Positions 37,321 to 46,910 of a stretch of DNA of 64,000 nucleotides are shown here, one piece after another. The stretch spans positions 6,839,489 through 6,903,488 of the forward strand of contig CM020515.1 of NCBI GenBank assembly GCA_009823395.1, given 5' to 3'. Origin of the DNA: Thamnaconus septentrionalis (taxonomy: Eukaryota; Chordata; Actinopteri; Tetraodontiformes; Monacanthidae). How positions within the stretch are numbered: the stretch's first letter is position 1; every line of letters starts with the position of its first letter. The notes below the pieces were generated by a model. The model saw only the letters and a list, made by a program, of their open reading frames with translations, did no database searches and was not told the DNA's origin. A program made the translations under genes and the position numbers.

Positions 37321-38780
37321 AAATGGGGCGTGGCTTTGTACTCCTAAGTGACTTTGGCGGTGAGACTCTTTCAACTAAACGGTGGTAACTGAGAAGTGAT
37401 GAGGAAAAAAAAAACTTTATCCTGCACGAATGACAACGTTGGAATCCTACAGTGTCACCCGCAGACTTCCAAGACACACATTCAAAAACGTTTCATTCAG
37501 CGAAGTGCACTGCGCTCTCGCACCCGAGTCAAACAGTCGCAACATCGATGGAAAGTCGCAATTCTGAGCAGTTTTTCTGCCGCGTTAACTGGTTTTATTC
37601 TCCCCAAGTACATCAGCCACCAGAACCAACCGCCGGCTAGAAAGTAATACACAATGTACTAGATAAATAAATCAAAAAGGTGCTGATAAGCATATCTATT
37701 TTACGGCATGTTCTATTTCAACAACAGGCGCAGGCTGATGCGCCCTTGTTATCTGCAGCGCGACACTATTTAATCTAAAGCAGGCAAATTAAAAGGCGCC
37801 ACTGAAATTTGATTTTTTTGAAACTATTTACGCCGTTTTTTTTTTTTTTATTGAACAAAAAGTCGAAGGACTGAAGAGATGTTTGCTGAACTGGAGGCGA
37901 CGTGACCGGCCAGTTCACGCAACTTCAGGAGTAGCTTGTGTCGGGTTTTTTACCTTTATTGGCTAATATCATCTACCGCGATGGTCTAAAGGGGTCAGTG
38001 CTGAGAGGGAAATCAACAGCATTTCTCTAATATGAAAATAGCAAACTAACAAGCACATGCTTTGAAATAATAGTTAAAAAAAATAATTTCCAGCAGTGTC
38101 TATTTACTGTCTAGACGTCTATTAATGATAATGTGGTGACGTGACTGTGGGCAAAAATCATCAGGATTTAATTATGGGCACAGCAGTAGGATGAGTTTAT
38201 CACAGTAGTCGCGACAGCCAGTGAGCAGTGGCACCTACTGTTGTGTATAAAAATACAGCAAATACAAGTACCTACTTTAGGCGGTTATAAATGTTTTTCT
38301 TACTTGATTTGTATACGAATACACAATCAGCCCAGACTCACGTAATGCGTGCGTAACTGTTTAGGAATTACCGAGTAGTGCATACTGATCGAGGAACCAT
38401 CCTTTAAGAATGATTAATAAAAACGTGGACGCACACTTTACACACTACTAAAAACATGAGCGTATGATAAAGTGTCACCTAAAAAGTTTCATCTCTCCGG
38501 GCCGTGCGCACGCACTCGTCAACTTCTCAGACGTTTCCAAGTGGCTTGTGAAACACAAGCCCTGCCTTTCAGCGTCTGACGCAGTAATAAGTGACATTTT
38601 AATCCCATTACAAATAATAGAAGAGTCTAGACCGACGAAGGAGACAGTATTAAAACAAAGTGTCTCCACTGTGCTGCCAATAAAGCTCTTTGTCTGCTCG
38701 CTACTGTGTAAGAGTTTACGGTTAACTTTTCTTTCGCTCCAATTGTCACCATGCAGCGCTTCCTGGAGATTGCTGCAGGT

Positions 38781-38797
38781 TGGCGCCCTCTAGAAGG
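38781..38797 (-). promoter_or_regulatory. CTCF-like motif 1
   Basis: TGGCGCCCTCTAGAAGG reads on the minus strand as CCTTCTAGAGGGCGCCA, close to the vertebrate CTCF core with one or two mismatches at the 5' side. It lies in the hoxb2a-hoxb1a interval, 295 bp from a stronger motif in the same orientation. Confidence 0.4.
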
Positions 38798-38909
38798 AAA
38801 TTCGTGCAAATACAACATGAACAGACAGCAGGTCTGGTTAACTAACATTTTATTAACTATCATAGCAATGTTTTGACTCCAGTGCAGGGAAGTAAAGTTC
38901 TATCAAAAA

Positions 38910-38960
38910 ACTCAGGTTTAGCTACTAGTTTAGGTTTAGGTTTAGCTTTAGCTACTAGCG
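38910..38960. repeat. Short TTTAGG-type tandem repeat
   Basis: Imperfect TTTAGG/TTTAGC hexamers with a duplicated TTTAGCTACTAG, between the two CTCF-like motifs. Confidence 0.6.
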
Positions 38961-39075
38961 ACGAACGAAATGAAAAGCTGCTATCCCACAAATTTGGGCA
39001 ACGATAAACAAACAAGAGACAGAAACACTCCTTTCGAAGTTGGAGTTTTAATGATTGGCATGTGCTATGGTCATT

Positions 39076-39090
39076 ACTGCCCTCTGGTGG
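39076..39090 (-). promoter_or_regulatory. CTCF-like motif 2 (strong)
   Basis: ACTGCCCTCTGGTGG reads on the minus strand as CCACCAGAGGGCAGT, an excellent match to the vertebrate CTCF core. CTCF sites partition Hox clusters, so a site between hoxb2a and hoxb1a could mark a domain edge. However, this core also occurs in dispersed fish repeats; occupancy is inferred. Confidence 0.55.
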
Positions 39091-40472
39091 GCCGGAGTGG
39101 AGTTTGGTGTGGATTACAGGGGACACAGGATAGGAACCGAGTCGACTGTGGTTACTATTGACAAATGGTGTGAGACTCAAATAACTGCATAACGGGAATA
39201 TGACAACTCATCACTGGTGTTGGATCGTGAAATTAAATGCAGACGCCCACATGCCGCACATACTGGCATGATTGAAATGTTACAGCCAAGTCATACAACG
39301 CTTGCCTTGCTGGTTGCAAAGCAATGATTGAAAAAGTGTCAAGGATTTTGTAACAACTAAAAATAGTTATTGTGTAGGAAAATACAAAGAAATACATTTT
39401 CCTAACACAGATGGCACAAACTGAGTGCAGTGACATGTTGAGGCATCAAGACCCACACCAAATACTTGCAGAGACACAGATGCTGCGTCAGTGGGAGCAC
39501 ACAGGCTTCTGTATCATGCCAGCATGTCGCCATGTTGCCACTGCCTGTTAACTGATGAAGAGAAGGGATGGCCTTCACCACCGAGGAAGAAAAACATCCA
39601 AAAAAAATCGGGACCAGGATCTGCTGCTGCCAATTGAATTTGATTTGAACGTCTCCAGATCGCAGCCTCTGTGTGAAGATTTTTTTCCCCTGTATTCCCA
39701 CAAACAGAAACATCAAAACTCACCAGCCAGATGCCCCTAAACCTTTTGCTCTTTCCTTTATCACCACCTTAGTCGACTGATGGGGGTGAGGGTGCACCAA
39801 GGCGTCTTGAAGTGCATTATCCGCTTAATTAGAAAAAGTTTTGCCGCCCTGGACTGATAACCCTTGAGGCTGCCCACCACCGCCGCCGCCGCCGCCAGCC
39901 CCCCCGCCGGCCTCTGAGACAGCCGCGTGGGCGCCATTTAATCTTCTTGGTCTTGTCGCGGGCCTGTCCCTGCCGTGTCGCTGCCCACTCGCTCCCCGTC
40001 CCTCCCCTTTCAGCCCCCTCGCCGATCATTAACCTCCCTCCTTGTCACACGCCCACGCCACTCGTCCCCATCGCGTCCTGGCGGCGGGGACGGCGGCGCG
40101 TCCGCTGTCAGGGCCCCTTCACAAGATTCCTGGTGGGTGGGGAGGGGGAGCAGACGACGGCTTTGCTAGCAGGGGAGGGTTAATCAGTAATGAGGAGGTG
40201 TGCGAAACTGCTAAACGTCGCCGGCGAAACATTTCGCCTCGGTCGTACGACTGGCTTTTGCTCCTTAGGAAGAAGCTAATAAGACGGTGGTCTAAAAATA
40301 GGGCGGCAAACAGCAGAACGTGCACGCTGGCAGGTCTTCATTTCCACACAGAGAGCATTGTGTTGCGCTTCCTGTCCTCCCGCTTCGGCCGAGCAGAAGG
40401 CCTCCTGTCTGCCTTAACCTCATTTCTATAACAGATCAGCTCACTCATTCAATTAGCATACACACACAAACA

Positions 40473-40527
<55 letters not shown>

Positions 40528-42180
40528 GCCAACAAACCGCGGCCCTTTGATCCGACTGCTGAAAAGCCAAAAACCGATTCCCAAAAGTCTGCAATCGCCC
40601 TTCTGTGATCAATAAAGAGGGATAAGAGCAGAACCTTCATCCCCGAGAGGAAAACACGCTAGCGAGGTTACGGTCGGCTCGATAATCCGCAAAATGATGA
40701 TTAGCGGCACCGAGGAGGGAGAAGGAGCGCCTCGGTCGCTCGCAAAGGGGTCTATACGACGTGGCGGAGGCCTACGCCGGAGGTCAGGGAGTCGGTCGGT
40801 CAATCCCAGGTGCACCGATTTAAACGTCAGCGCTGAGCAGCTGGTACTGTAGGCGTTCATGCATCAGCCCAGGCAGCGTTGGTTTGGATCACATAGCTTT
40901 GCTCTTTTAATTTACTGATCCCTGTTTTGCTCCCCAACCAGTAAATCGCTCCAAAAACACAGACTTGGGGTAATTTGAGAGCCGGTTTGGGTTTCTTTGG
41001 CTGAGCTCCAAGTGTCGAAAGATTTATTTATTTATTTATTTTTTAAATAGACTAAAAGTTGCTTTCTTCACCACAGAAAGCTTTGTTTGTTTCTTCCCAA
41101 TAAAGCACAATAACCTACAAAACTTGTTAGCGGATCGCATTGAGAAAACTGTGATTAACAGCAGGATTATGAAGCCATCCATCTGCGGCGGACATTCATC
41201 ACAAGACATCCCGCATTCAAACCGCCGGCCGACATCCCGGCTCAGCTTTCAAGGAGAATTTAAGTGTTTAATTTTTAGCTTCATGTAAAGTGCTCTCAAT
41301 AATCCCACTAAACATCTCTCGGCCTATTTAAACGTGAGCCCTGGCCGGCCCGCTCGTGTTCCTTTTTGGCAGGGGTGTTTTATTGTCGCCGTAATAAATA
41401 ACACTTGCTGTGAAGTTAACCATATGCAGCATACATCAGGAGTGGGCGCTGATCCAAGACCATTTTTCCCATGCCAGATCTCTAAGCCCAGACACAGAGT
41501 GTGAGCCTTTAGATTACTTTAGCAAGCCCGGTGAGAATCCTGCGGTTTCGTGCGGCGAGAGCAGAGGGAGCTTGATCTCTGCCCTCTTCAATTTTCCCAT
41601 CAGTGTACATTTTCACGTGGAATTGATGGGAATATAAATTAATTGCTCCAATAATTCTTGGCTTTTTTTCTTTTTTGTTAATGCTGGCAATTATACAGCA
41701 GCACACAGCCGACCTACAATTTGATGCCCAGGGTTATTGAAACAAATGTCTCGGATTATGTTAATGACTGTAAAAAATGGAAAAATGTCAAAGCCTTGCT
41801 GTTGTTTTGGATGAGAAGAAGAATTTGACTGAATATAAACTCATGGAGAATTATCAGAGTAAAAATTGACTTTACTCTTTGTTGGTGCGCCATAATAAAA
41901 ATCAATCTTGATGTTGAAAATTAACAATTACAACAAGTCTTAAAAAGCAGAAGTCATTCTTTCATTTGTGTGTCATTTCAGCAGCGAGCCGCCAGATGAT
42001 TGGTCGTCATGTTTGGGCCGTAGCAGACTACTGTACTACAAGCAATGCACGGCAGGGGAGCTCGGGGCTTGAACACATTTTGCTTGATAAAGACACGACG
42101 AAAAGTCGGAGGGGCTTCGCAGTTGGGACGCAATTTGCAAACACGGTAAAAAAGCGAGGCTGTGGGTTTGTGTGAGTGCT
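39091..42180. other. hoxb1a upstream flank
   Basis: No coding exon is seen. 39830-40330 is GC-rich with CCGCCG units. 41330-41670 looks enhancer-like (TTTATTGTCGCCGTAATAAATAA, GGAATTGATGGGAATATAAATTAATTG). A CA microsatellite occupies 40460-40526. I found no DR2/DR5 RARE here of the kind known 5' of mouse Hoxb1. Confidence 0.45.
40460..40526. repeat. (CA)n microsatellite
   Basis: About 30 CA units with early CACAAA interruptions. Confidence 0.95.
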
Positions 42181-42181
42181 A

Positions 42182-42183
<2 letters not shown>

Positions 42184-42237
<54 letters not shown>
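42184..42237. repeat. (CAG)18 triplet repeat beside the hoxb1a r4 enhancer
   Basis: Eighteen perfect CAG units, ending 62 bp before the first Hox/Pbx site of the autoregulatory enhancer and about 245 bp before the TATA box. It is noncoding in the expected gene model. Confidence 0.97.
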
Positions 42238-42239
<2 letters not shown>

Positions 42240-42298
42240 GGCCGCCTCGCAGCTCCTTCTTTTATTCTCCGCGCCTCTGACACATCCGAGCTCCGATC

Positions 42299-42364
42299 AG
42301 ATTGATGGGGCCCGTTTGATTGAAGTCTCTTTGTCGTGCTAATGTCACGGCGAGTGATGGATGG
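42299..42364 (+). promoter_or_regulatory. hoxb1a: hoxb1a autoregulatory r4 enhancer (b1-ARE)
   Basis: Three Hox/Pbx-type sites are visible: AGATTGATGG (42299-42308), TGATTGAAGT (42317-42326) and TGATGGATGG (42355-42364), the last being the high-affinity repeat-3 form. Between them, CTTTGTC-GTGCTAAT (42329-42343) matches the adjacent Sox/Oct site of the mouse and chick Hoxb1 enhancer. Site order, spacing and distance to the gene all fit the published Hoxb1 autoregulatory element, where Hoxb1 with Pbx, Meis/Prep and Sox2/Oct maintains rhombomere-4 expression. A TGACAC sequence at 42277-42282 could be a weak Meis/Prep site. Confidence 0.9.
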
Positions 42365-42483
42365 GGCGCGTGCGTCAAAGGCAGCCATGTGCGCGCGCGA
42401 GAAAGCGAGAAAGAGAGTCACCGGACGCCCCCCCCCAGCCCCCCTCCCAACACACGCAGGTTTTTTTTTCTTCCTTTGCTCCC

Positions 42484-42488
42484 TATAA
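42484..42488 (+). promoter_or_regulatory. hoxb1a: hoxb1a TATA box
   Basis: CCCTATAACC lies 120 bp downstream of the last Hox/Pbx site. Transcription from about 42512-42518 would produce a leader that runs into the strong splice donor at 42562/42563. Confidence 0.6.
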
Positions 42489-42562
42489 CCGTCGGTCGGA
42501 CAAACTTGTGGCCTCCGGTCACTAAGGCGAGGTGACGACAACCCACGTGACCAGCGGTGGAG

Positions 42563-43069
42563 GTAAGTGTGCGTGTGGGGGGGGGAAAGGGTAAAAAATA
42601 AATAAATAGTGAGTGGTCAAAGAGGAACAGACGGGGTGGGAAGAGAGTCGCGGAGAAAAGGTGAAGGGGGGGGGGGGGGGCAACCTGCGCAGGAGGTGAC
42701 TCGACTCTGTGCCGTCTTCTCGCGGTGTTTTGTGCTGCGGGAACACGCAGGTTTCCAGCTGGGGGGGCCATTTGACAGGACGAGGCCTTCCGTTTACGCA
42801 CGCAAACAAAACGGCCGCGGAGAGCCTCGCCGGACGCCGTGCCGAGTCTCATCTTTTGCTTTTATTTTTCGATAGTATCGCTTTTTTATCACGCGATTCT
42901 TTTGTTTCTTTTCCTGCATTTTTTCCGTTATAATTTCATTTTATCATCCGATCTTTCACGTCGCGCGAGGAATAACCCATGGAAGAGTGATTCTGCGCTC
43001 TCACGCTAACCGGGGTGAGTGGTGTGAACTTGATCCGCGGCCCTCTCCGTCTCCCTTGCTCGCTTGCAG
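42563..43069 (+). other. hoxb1a: Candidate 5'-UTR intron of hoxb1a
   Basis: GGAG/GTAAGTG (GT at 42563-42564) is a consensus donor. CTCCCTTGCTCGCTTGCAG ends at 43069, a good acceptor 10 nt before the ATG. Splicing would remove 507 nt that include a G15 run (42666-42680) and a short upstream ORF, ATG-GAA-GAG-TGA at 42979-42990. Hoxb1 genes are normally described with only the coding intron, so this is a hypothesis. A second donor-like site (GGG/GTGAGT at 43015) would leave an intron of only 55 nt. Confidence 0.4.
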
Positions 43070-43079
43070 CCGCACCGAC

Positions 43080-45801
43080 ATGAACTCCTTCGTGGAATAC
43101 ACCATCTGCAACCGAGGTGGCACCGGCGCGTACTCGGTGCCTCTGTCCGGGTACCACCACCACCACCATCATCATCACGCCGTCGACCAGCATCAGGGCT
43201 TCCCGGTGAGCGCGGGCGCCTTTCACACGACGGAGCAAACCGGGGCCGCTGCGGTCGTCAACGGCACCAGGAGCGACAACAGCGGCGGCGTGGGAGCAGC
43301 TTTCAGCGGGGACGGGAGGCTGTATGCCGGTACTGGGGATGAGGGAGCTCACGGGGCCGCGGAGGGGAGTCACCAGCAGCAGCAGCATCATCAACAACAG
43401 CATCATCACCTTCACGAGCAGCAGCAGCAGCAGCAGCAACACACCGCCTATCATCACCATCATCATGTTCATCACACGCAGAGTTTACAAAGCGGGACAC
43501 TATCTCCTTATAATAACGGCAGCGGAGGCAACACCGCGGCCTACGCCGGTCAGGCGTGCGCCAGGAACTCGGAGTACGCAGCTGCGACGGGGCCTGCGAG
43601 CGCGGCTCACTCCCAGTATTACATGGAGGAGCCGGTGCAATCAGCCTACTATCATCAATCAACCTTCCCCAACCAGTCCCATACAGTCGGTCCCAGCTAC
43701 GGGGCGCTGGCCGGGGCCTACTGCGGGCCTCAAGGCGCTCTGGCCGGCTCGCAATACCCGCAGCAGCTCGGCGGGGGTGTGGACGCAGCGGGCTACCTGG
43801 GCCTCCCGAGCAGCGGCGGCTACGGAGAGCTGCCGGTGCCGCAGGACCGAGAGCGAGGCTGCGACGAGGGTCAGCAGGCCGGCCAGGGGCAGACGTTCGA
43901 CTGGATGAAGGTGAAGAGGAACCCGCCCAAGACAGGTAAAATCTGAGTGATGCTTATTTTTTTCCTTTCCTTCCTGCAACCTGCAGCGATAGCCCGCGGA
44001 GGCCTGGGGTCAGTCAAGATGTTGAGTTTACGCACTCAGCGGTGATTTGCGAGGTTTGCGCCGATGATGAAGGAGACGTCTTGCACATTCATCAACAGCG
44101 CCTGTCAAGTGAAACGTCTGGCCCGCAGCCAGGAGACAAGAGAGGAAGGAGCTTCTTTGCGAAGCGCTCCATCCTTCATTTTAGAGGGGAAAATAAATCA
44201 GCGGAGCGGAGACGGAAGGGCTGGCAGACATGTGGGGAAGGTTGATTTGATCGAAATGTTTTGTAAAGATCTAAAATAATTCATAATCTCTAATAGACTT
44301 TCGTTTGTCAGAGCACTTAAAATAGATCTCTGCAGGCCTCCTGAAACAGAACACTGTACTTTTTATTAAATAAAAGCACCATTAACTAATTATTTCTATG
44401 AATTAAAGTCCAATTTGGAATCAAATAATATAGAAACGATGAGAAATGTAAACGGTCGCAGTACAGTTTTTTTTTTAGATTGTATTTAGCATTTCCCCAA
44501 TATTTAAAAAAAATACAAATTTGTATTTTTTTTTATTGTTGTTCATTTTTAAAGTTCTAAATTATGCAAAATATACATTTATAGTGTTGATATATTTACA
44601 AAAAAATCAAATATAAATAATCTGCTCATGAAAATTACCAATATCCGGATTAGCTACACTTTTACATAAAAAACTTAATTTAAACACATTCATATTATTT
44701 TTTTAATCACTTAAATATATTTTATAAGCCTAATCAGTTCCACTGAGTTTTAACGCGCAGGTTGGGCCTCAGTTAAAGCAAAAACAAAATATATCTTCAG
44801 GATAATAATAAGAATGCGAGGCCGCTACGTTCACATTATGTCATCGAGAGGCAAACACGGAAAATAAACACATTTACAGCCGATTCCTTATGCAGCCATA
44901 TCTCAGCACTGATAGGCTGCCAGGTCTGCTCTGCTCTGGGCCCACAATGGGCCCCGGAGCGGCTGCTGTGTTTTCTTCTCTCTCTCCTAATGGATGTAGC
45001 AGACGGCTTGTTTCGCCCTGGGAAGTCCGTCCTGCTCTGTTATCTTTTAAAGCAGCAGCACCTCCCCCCTCTCCTCTCCACCTCCACACCCCCACCCCCC
45101 CAACTCTACCTCTTCACCCTCCACTTCCCCTCTTTCCATTGTGACATTTACCAAACCATCATCACGGACCGGTAAAAATATCATCGCCAAAATACTTTCA
45201 AAAAATATTTTTTGTGAGTTTCTAAACGGCAACATGGCAAATAAAGGGATGTGTCTACTTCCTGGTTTACATATAATGCACAGTGGGGCGTCCTTCTTGT
45301 AGGAAATAATGCCTATTACGGCCAGGCTTCTCTTCAAAATATTCTATTTCAAAGTTACATTACTTTAAATAATTCACTTCCTAATTCGTGGTTCTGTATC
45401 TCCACCTCCCCGCCCCCCCTGCAGTCAAAGTGTCCGACTTCGGCCTCGTGGGCGCGCCCAACAACGCCATCCGCACCAACTTCAGCACGCGGCAGCTGAC
45501 GGAGCTGGAGAAGGAGTTCCACTTCAGCAAGTACCTGACGCGCGCGCGCAGGGTGGAGATCGCCGCCACGCTGGAGCTGAACGAGACGCAGGTGAAGATC
45601 TGGTTCCAGAACCGGCGCATGAAGCAGAAGAAGCGCGAGCGGGAGGGCGCCTCTTCCTCCTCCTCCTCCTCCTCCAACGCGCGCTCCTCTTCCTCTTCCG
45701 CCGCCTTCAAGACGGATTTGGACGACACGGACCACTCTTCCGCGTCCACGTCGCCGGGCGCGTCCCCGAGTTCCGAGACGTCGTCGGAGCGAGCCACGTG
45801 A
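43080..45801 (+). CDS. hoxb1a: Homeobox protein Hox-B1a; join(43080..43935,45425..45801)
   Basis: A nuclear homeodomain transcription factor of paralogue group 1, which specifies rhombomere 4 and facial motor neurons. The start [13 protein letters not shown] is the Hox1 N-terminal signature. The hexapeptide [10 protein letters not shown] (from residue 272) is the Hox1 form that binds Pbx. The homeodomain is at about 298-357, with recognition helix [17 protein letters not shown]. Exon 1 ends GACAG/GTAAAA; exon 2 follows CCCCCTGCAG; the intron is phase 1, with Val286 split, giving 410 residues. That is longer than the roughly 300-320 usual, through an eight-His run (26-33), Gln/His tracts in exon 1 and Ser runs after the homeodomain. 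The upstream frame stays open but has no earlier in-frame ATG. Confidence 0.97.
43936..45424 (+). other. hoxb1a: hoxb1a intron
   Basis: A phase-1 intron of 1,489 nt. Its middle (44260-44720) is strongly AT-rich with many ATTA and AAATA cores; the 3' part is C-rich. No extra exon is visible. Reading through the donor would add only Gly-Lys-Ile before a stop at 43944-43946. Confidence 0.9.
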
Positions 45802-46910
45802 GGAGGAACAGGTGCCCTTCAAAGCATTCCGAGTTGTGCAGCGCGCATGCGGGAACTCTCGTGACTCTTGAGAGACATCCAGCAGTGTACTTTTGCCGCT
45901 TTCAGTTGAAATTTACAAAAACAAAAACTCTCTTTTGCTCCTATATTTTATATAGTGAGATGGTCTTAAGTCGAATGTACTCTTTAAGCAACACTAAAAG
46001 CGCCACAAACAGCCCAACAACGTGGACATGTTGAGTGGATGGGAGGTGCTGACAGGTTTACACACACGCGAGCAGGAAGCAGTGCTTCATATGGATGTCT
46101 TTGGGTTGATAATGGATGATGGGAAAAAAAAAAAAAAAATCAGAACACTGGAGCAAAGCCGCTTAAGGTCACCAGAAAAGTTCAGGTGATTTACCAGTCT
46201 GAGCCTGATGAGTAATAATAATAATAAATAACGTGATCGTTATGATGAACAGTTTTGACACTTTTTTTGTCTAGACACACTGTGTACTTTTGGACGTCCA
46301 ATATAGGGTTACTACAAGGTTATTATTTTTCCTACATTGTGGAGGCGCTGAGATGCACTTGGACGTCTGCACGTGGCGGCACCTCTATCACAGGGTGTCA
46401 CTGCAGTCAGGGAAGACGCACATCTTCTCAGGTTGCTTTGTTGAATGTACCGCTCCTGATTCACGTGACCCGATTGAAATGACTGAGCGTTAAGATTTAG
46501 TACAAATAGAGAAAAAAACAGAAATGTTGGCCTTATGATCAGGAATACAGGGAGCCTCTTATGGCAAAAAAAAAAAAAAGCACACTGATGTTTTGTCTGG
46601 TTGCAGCTACCCACGTATGTTATATTTTCTCTGCTGTTTGCACGAGGTGATTACAGGGTTACACGTTCAGCACAGGATGCACATAACACGAAGCCGCAAC
46701 GTCCGACTTCCTGTTTTAGACGCTAACGACTTGCAAGACTCAGGTTTAATTTTGCGCGCTTATGTGCGCGTTTGTGTGTTTTCAAATGAGACTACTGAAC
46801 AACTGCTGAAGCTGGACAATAGACTTGAGCCAATAGACGGGGCGATTTTATATTTTAATGACCGTCTCCTCCCCTTTAGAATAAATTATTGAGTTTTGTT
46901 TTTTTTGTAT
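45802..46910 (+). other. hoxb1a: Probable hoxb1a 3' UTR
   Basis: There is no coding potential after the stop. Candidate polyadenylation signals are AATAAA near 46223-46228, in a TAA run, and AATAAA at 46880-46885. The latter is followed by GTTTTGTTTTTTTTGTATTGT, a strong U/GU-rich downstream element, and is preferred. Confidence 0.45.
46880..46885 (+). terminator. hoxb1a: Candidate hoxb1a polyadenylation signal
   Basis: AATAAA with a U/GU-rich element directly downstream, 1.08 kb after the stop codon. Confidence 0.45.

Larger units (their letters stand above)
28171..38780. other. hoxb2a-hoxb1a intergenic interval, distal part
   Basis: No homeobox, hexapeptide or other recognisable coding exon is present on either strand. 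It has AT-rich sequence at 28170-28560, a (TAA)n run (29304-29344), a composite TA/CA/ATAC repeat (31420-31645), a CA/GT cluster (32325-32345, 32496-32521, 32579-32606), an AACC-type run (33099-33126) and a TTAA-flanked MITE (37009-37320). GCCATAAAT-like and TTTATGG-like cores are scattered. I see nothing else that I can name. Confidence 0.5.

Noticed and set aside
43015..43069. A 55-nt intron using the GGG/GTGAGT donor
   Set aside because: It is shorter than almost any vertebrate intron. The upstream GTAAGTG donor gives a more realistic intron.
46166..46184. AGGTCA...AGTTCA just 3' of hoxb1a as a DR5 RARE
   Set aside because: The spacer is 7 bp, not 1, 2 or 5, so it is not a canonical RAR/RXR element, although its sequence resembles the RAR-beta2 DR5 with two extra bases.
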